Assembly (NCBI RefSeq): GCF_002646595.1
Contig: NZ_PDUD01000040.1
Coordinates: forward strand, 62,001-126,000
Direction: 5' to 3'
Length of the DNA: 64,000 bases
DNA from: Flavilitoribacter nigricans DSM 23189 = NBRC 102662
GTDB lineage: Bacteria > Bacteroidota > Bacteroidia > Chitinophagales > Saprospiraceae
The position numbers and the translations under genes are program-made. This document shows positions 61,743 to 64,000 of the stretch, in pieces. Under the pieces are notes generated by a model. The model was not told the origin of the DNA. It searched no databases and was given only the letters and a program-made list of their open reading frames with translations. Position 1 is the stretch's first letter. The number at the start of each line of letters is the position of its first letter.

Positions 61743-62558
61743 ATGAAAAAAGTCCTATTACCGACGAATTTTTCCAAAAAAGCCCGCAATGCAGCTCGCT
61801 ATGCCATGCAGCTTTTTCGCGAGGATCAGCCTAAGTTTCACCTGCTGAATGCTTACGATCTACCGGCCTGGTCGACAGTGGTACAGATTTCCGCGCTTCA
61901 GGGCGGCATTGGCGTAAAGGCCAAAAAATCACTGATCGAAGATCAGCACCGGTTTACGAAAGAGGTAAGCATTTACGGGGCATCGTTTACTACGGCAACC
62001 GAGTTTGGAAAAGCTTCGAGGGTTATCCTGGGTTACGCCAACCGGCACCAGGTTGACTACGTGGTAATGGGAACCCAGGGTGGTAATAATTACCGCAAGT
62101 TCTTCTCGGGCAGCAATACCCAGGAGGTGCTGCGCAAGGCCCAGTGTCCGATCATTGCCATTCCGGAACGGGCTCGTTATCAGACCCCAAAAAACATTTT
62201 ATTCATACCCGACCCGAACGCTACCATCAATACGGAACGTTTGGGTCCACTGGTGGAGATCACTGAAAAATTCGATTCGCAGATCATCGTCCTGAACCTG
62301 ATCAACCGATTTTCGGTGGGAAAAACCGAGCAACACCTGAAAGATCTCAAAAAACAGTTGGGTGATTCTTTCCATTCCTTTCACCTCCTGTCGGAACATA
62401 ATATCGAGGAAGGTCTGGATAAATTCCTGGATAACAATGACGTAGATCTTCTGGTGTTGCAGGGTAAAAATAATTTTCTGAATAATATGTTTCGCTCCTG
62501 GAATTCCCGCAAATCGCCTTCTTTCTCAAAACGACCTCTGCTGGCGATTCGCAATTGA
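61743..62558 (+). CDS. Universal stress protein (UspA family), tandem
   Basis: A 271-aa protein with two Usp-like halves. The first (about 1-143) starts KKVLLPTNFSKKARNAARYA and has the ATP-binding loop GTQGGNNYRKFFSGS (about 110-124), followed by CPIIAIPE. The second (about 150-271) is degenerate (LLVLQGKNNFLNNM, no GxxG-type loop), common in Bacteroidota tandem Usp proteins. It is cytosolic. The array of phased repeats upstream suggests control by the adjacent response regulator. Confidence 0.9.
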   Translation: MKKVLLPTNFSKKARNAARYAMQLFREDQPKFHLLNAYDLPAWSTVVQISALQGGIGVKAKKSLIEDQHRFTKEVSIYGASFTTATEFGKASRVILGYANRHQVDYVVMGTQGGNNYRKFFSGSNTQEVLRKAQCPIIAIPERARYQTPKNILFIPDPNATINTERLGPLVEITEKFDSQIIVLNLINRFSVGKTEQHLKDLKKQLGDSFHSFHLLSEHNIEEGLDKFLDNNDVDLLVLQGKNNFLNNMFRSWNSRKSPSFSKRPLLAIRN

Positions 62559-62569
62559 CCAGCCCGGGA

Positions 62570-62617
62570 CTGGGTGACAAGGTGACTGGGTGACAAGGTG
62601 ACTGGGTAATGGGGTGA
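62570..62617. repeat. 16-bp tandem repeat, three copies
   Basis: GACTGGGTGACAAGGT occurs at 62570-62585 and 62586-62601 exactly and at 62602-62617 in degenerate form, between the convergent UspA and CRTAC1-like genes. Probably variable in copy number. Confidence 0.8.
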
Positions 62618-62733
62618 CTTGGGGATCAGGAGATAGGGAGACTGTTCATGCTTTTTTCTCTGTTTCTCCGAATCTTTCTGGCTCTCTTCCTCCCACTTTG
62701 AAAATATGTCCACTGGTCTGGCAAAAGCAGCGG

Positions 62734-64000
62734 TCAGGGAATGACCAGTTTTCGGCTCAGCAGCTTATCCTCCACGATCAGGGACAGCTGATAAACACCG
62801 GGGCTCAGCTTTATTTCCGAAAGTGATAATGATTGGCGATTCGTCCCGGCAGTCAGCTGCACGGCGGATCGCCACAACGAGCGGCCCCTCAGGTCCAGCA
62901 ATCGCAACTCACCGTCCAGGACGGACTGTTTTAAACGGAAGACGATCTGCAGGCTGTCTGCCGTTCGATCCAGGGGATTAGGAAAGATCTCCATGTCCAC
63001 TCCTTCTAGAATAAAATTGCTTACGGCCGTGGGAACGGCGCTTTCTACGAGTTGGAGTTGTTGGTCCACCGGCAGGTCTTCCAGTAAGGTTTTTCCACCG
63101 GCCGGCCATTCCACGATCAGCGTATCGATCTTTTCAGCTCCCTTCAAACCGAAATGCAGGATCATACTGTTCTGCCCCGCGTAACCGGATTGGGCGGCAA
63201 CTTCCCGCATTTGCCACACGGGCTGACCGTCAATACCGGCCCGGACCCGCACCTTCGCGCCCAAAGCGTTGAAACCGCTTTCTTTACCTTCCAGCTTTAC
63301 TTTCAGCCAGTGATGATCATTGCCCAGGTTGCGCAAAAGCGTATTGGGGCGTTCGCTGTCCGTTTCATTATTACGACAATTGGCGGCCAGCAGGTCCAGA
63401 GATCCGTCATTATCAATATCTCCCCAGGCGATGCCGAAGGAACAAATATTCAGGTTGACCGATAATAGCTCCGTAACTTCTTTGAAACTGCCGTCTCCCT
63501 GATTTTCGTAGAGAACGTTTTGCATATTACCATTGCAGAATCCGTTGGCGATGGCCAGGTCGAGATCACCGTCATTGTCGTAGTCCCCAAAGGCCGAACC
63601 AAAGGTGCATCCATCGTATTTGGCGACCGGGTCGTCCATTATTTCCCCGAAACTATCGCCGAAATTCCGGTACAGCTGATTCCGCTGGCCACTGAAAAAG
63701 CCCGAGTTGCCCACAAACAGATCCTGATCACCGTCATTGTCGATATCTCCCCAGGAAGCCGTCATACTACTCATCTCCCCCACCACGATGCTTCCGCGCG
63801 AAAATCGTTCGAAATTGCCGTTACCCAGTGCCAGATAGAGGTCATTGGGCGCGTCGCTTTCGTTGGCCACGAAAAGATCGACGAGTCCGTCGTTGTTGGC
63901 GTCCGTCCAGATGGCGGCCCGGCTCAATCGCTGGTCCTTCACCAGTGGATGATCCGTGATCCGTTCGAAGGATCCATTCCGCAGATTGCGGTACAGATAA
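62734..64000 (-). CDS. CRTAC1-like FG-GAP/ASPIC protein, T9SS (partial)
   Basis: The gene runs off the window; the frame stays open to 64000 with matching residues (RNGSFERITDHPLV), so the GTG near 63942 is not the start. Visible domains: FG-GAP/VCBS propeller repeats with Asp-rich Ca-binding loops (DANNDGLVDLF, DIDNDGDQDLF, DYDNDGDLDLA, DIDNDGSLDLL), an ASPIC/UnbV domain (about LIVEWPAGGKTLLEDLP) and a C-terminal T9SS sorting domain (IFPNPLDRTADS onward). It is a surface-exposed propeller with a binding or adhesion role likely; the domain order fits the CRTAC1 family. Its promoter and signal peptide lie outside. Confidence 0.88.
   Translation of the reverse strand, partial: YLYRNLRNGSFERITDHPLVKDQRLSRAAIWTDANNDGLVDLFVANESDAPNDLYLALGNGNFERFSRGSIVVGEMSSMTASWGDIDNDGDQDLFVGNSGFFSGQRNQLYRNFGDSFGEIMDDPVAKYDGCTFGSAFGDYDNDGDLDLAIANGFCNGNMQNVLYENQGDGSFKEVTELLSVNLNICSFGIAWGDIDNDGSLDLLAANCRNNETDSERPNTLLRNLGNDHHWLKVKLEGKESGFNALGAKVRVRAGIDGQPVWQMREVAAQSGYAGQNSMILHFGLKGAEKIDTLIVEWPAGGKTLLEDLPVDQQLQLVESAVPTAVSNFILEGVDMEIFPNPLDRTADSLQIVFRLKQSVLDGELRLLDLRGRSLWRSAVQLTAGTNRQSLSLSEIKLSPGVYQLSLIVEDKLLSRKLVIP

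Overview
The window reads as a chromosomal segment of a marine or environmental Bacteroidota, most likely of the Saprospiria/Lewinella type (the rank below phylum is inference). The evidence is a SusC/SusD pair, at least six proteins ending in type IX secretion (T9SS) sorting domains, abundant SpII lipoproteins, Bacteroidota-typical families (DUF3826, DUF6089, DUF2693, DUF6298-like) and the absence of consistent Shine-Dalgarno sequences. No rRNA, tRNA, CRISPR array or intact insertion sequence was seen.
Layout. (1) 0.6-8.6 kb: a secreted CotH-kinase-like protein (minus strand) faces a plus-strand operon across about 0.9 kb. The operon holds a DUF4956 membrane protein, a HlyD-like adaptor, a TolC-like coiled-coil protein and a DUF1593 nucleoside-hydrolase-like lipoprotein. 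(2) 8.6-38.8 kb: a large minus-strand polysaccharide utilization locus (PUL). Upstream come two T9SS surface proteins, one with three 239-aa repeats. Then SusC, SusD and two PL1 pectate lyases end at an intrinsic terminator near 24.85 kb. A second nine-gene unit follows: beta-helix/DUF6298-like, GH140 apiosidase-like, GH43-like, a BNR-LamG-MGH1 fusion, a BNR protein, a periplasmic TIM-barrel protein, a GH141-like beta-helix protein, DUF3826 and GH95. (3) 38.8-44.7 kb: a minus-strand catabolic operon with LacI regulator, DHDPS/NAL-family lyase, PdxA-type dehydrogenase, DUF1537 acid-sugar kinase and sodium/solute symporter. Two LacI-type operator candidates precede the regulator. (4) 45-59 kb: mostly single genes, namely DUF1232, thiolase, a small lipoprotein, NamZ, alpha/beta hydrolase, DUF2693, M20 peptidase, GH51 arabinofuranosidase, a clan GH-A hydrolase with T9SS domain, a small membrane protein, a DUF6089 barrel and a VWA protein. 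(5) 59.5-64 kb: an OmpR-type regulator and histidine kinase, a four-fold 11-bp-phased repeat array before a UspA gene, and a partial CRTAC1-like FG-GAP/T9SS protein at the edge.
How it fits together. PL1, GH95, GH140, GH141-like and GH43-like enzymes point to complex pectin, with rhamnogalacturonan-II-like apiosyl and fucosyl/galactosyl side chains the best guess. SusCD would import oligosaccharides. The neighbouring kinase/dehydrogenase/lyase/symporter operon would process small sugar acids, and the GH51 and GH-A enzymes downstream could remove arabinose. Several intergenic palindromic elements are scattered through the window, one of them present twice with one arm flipped.
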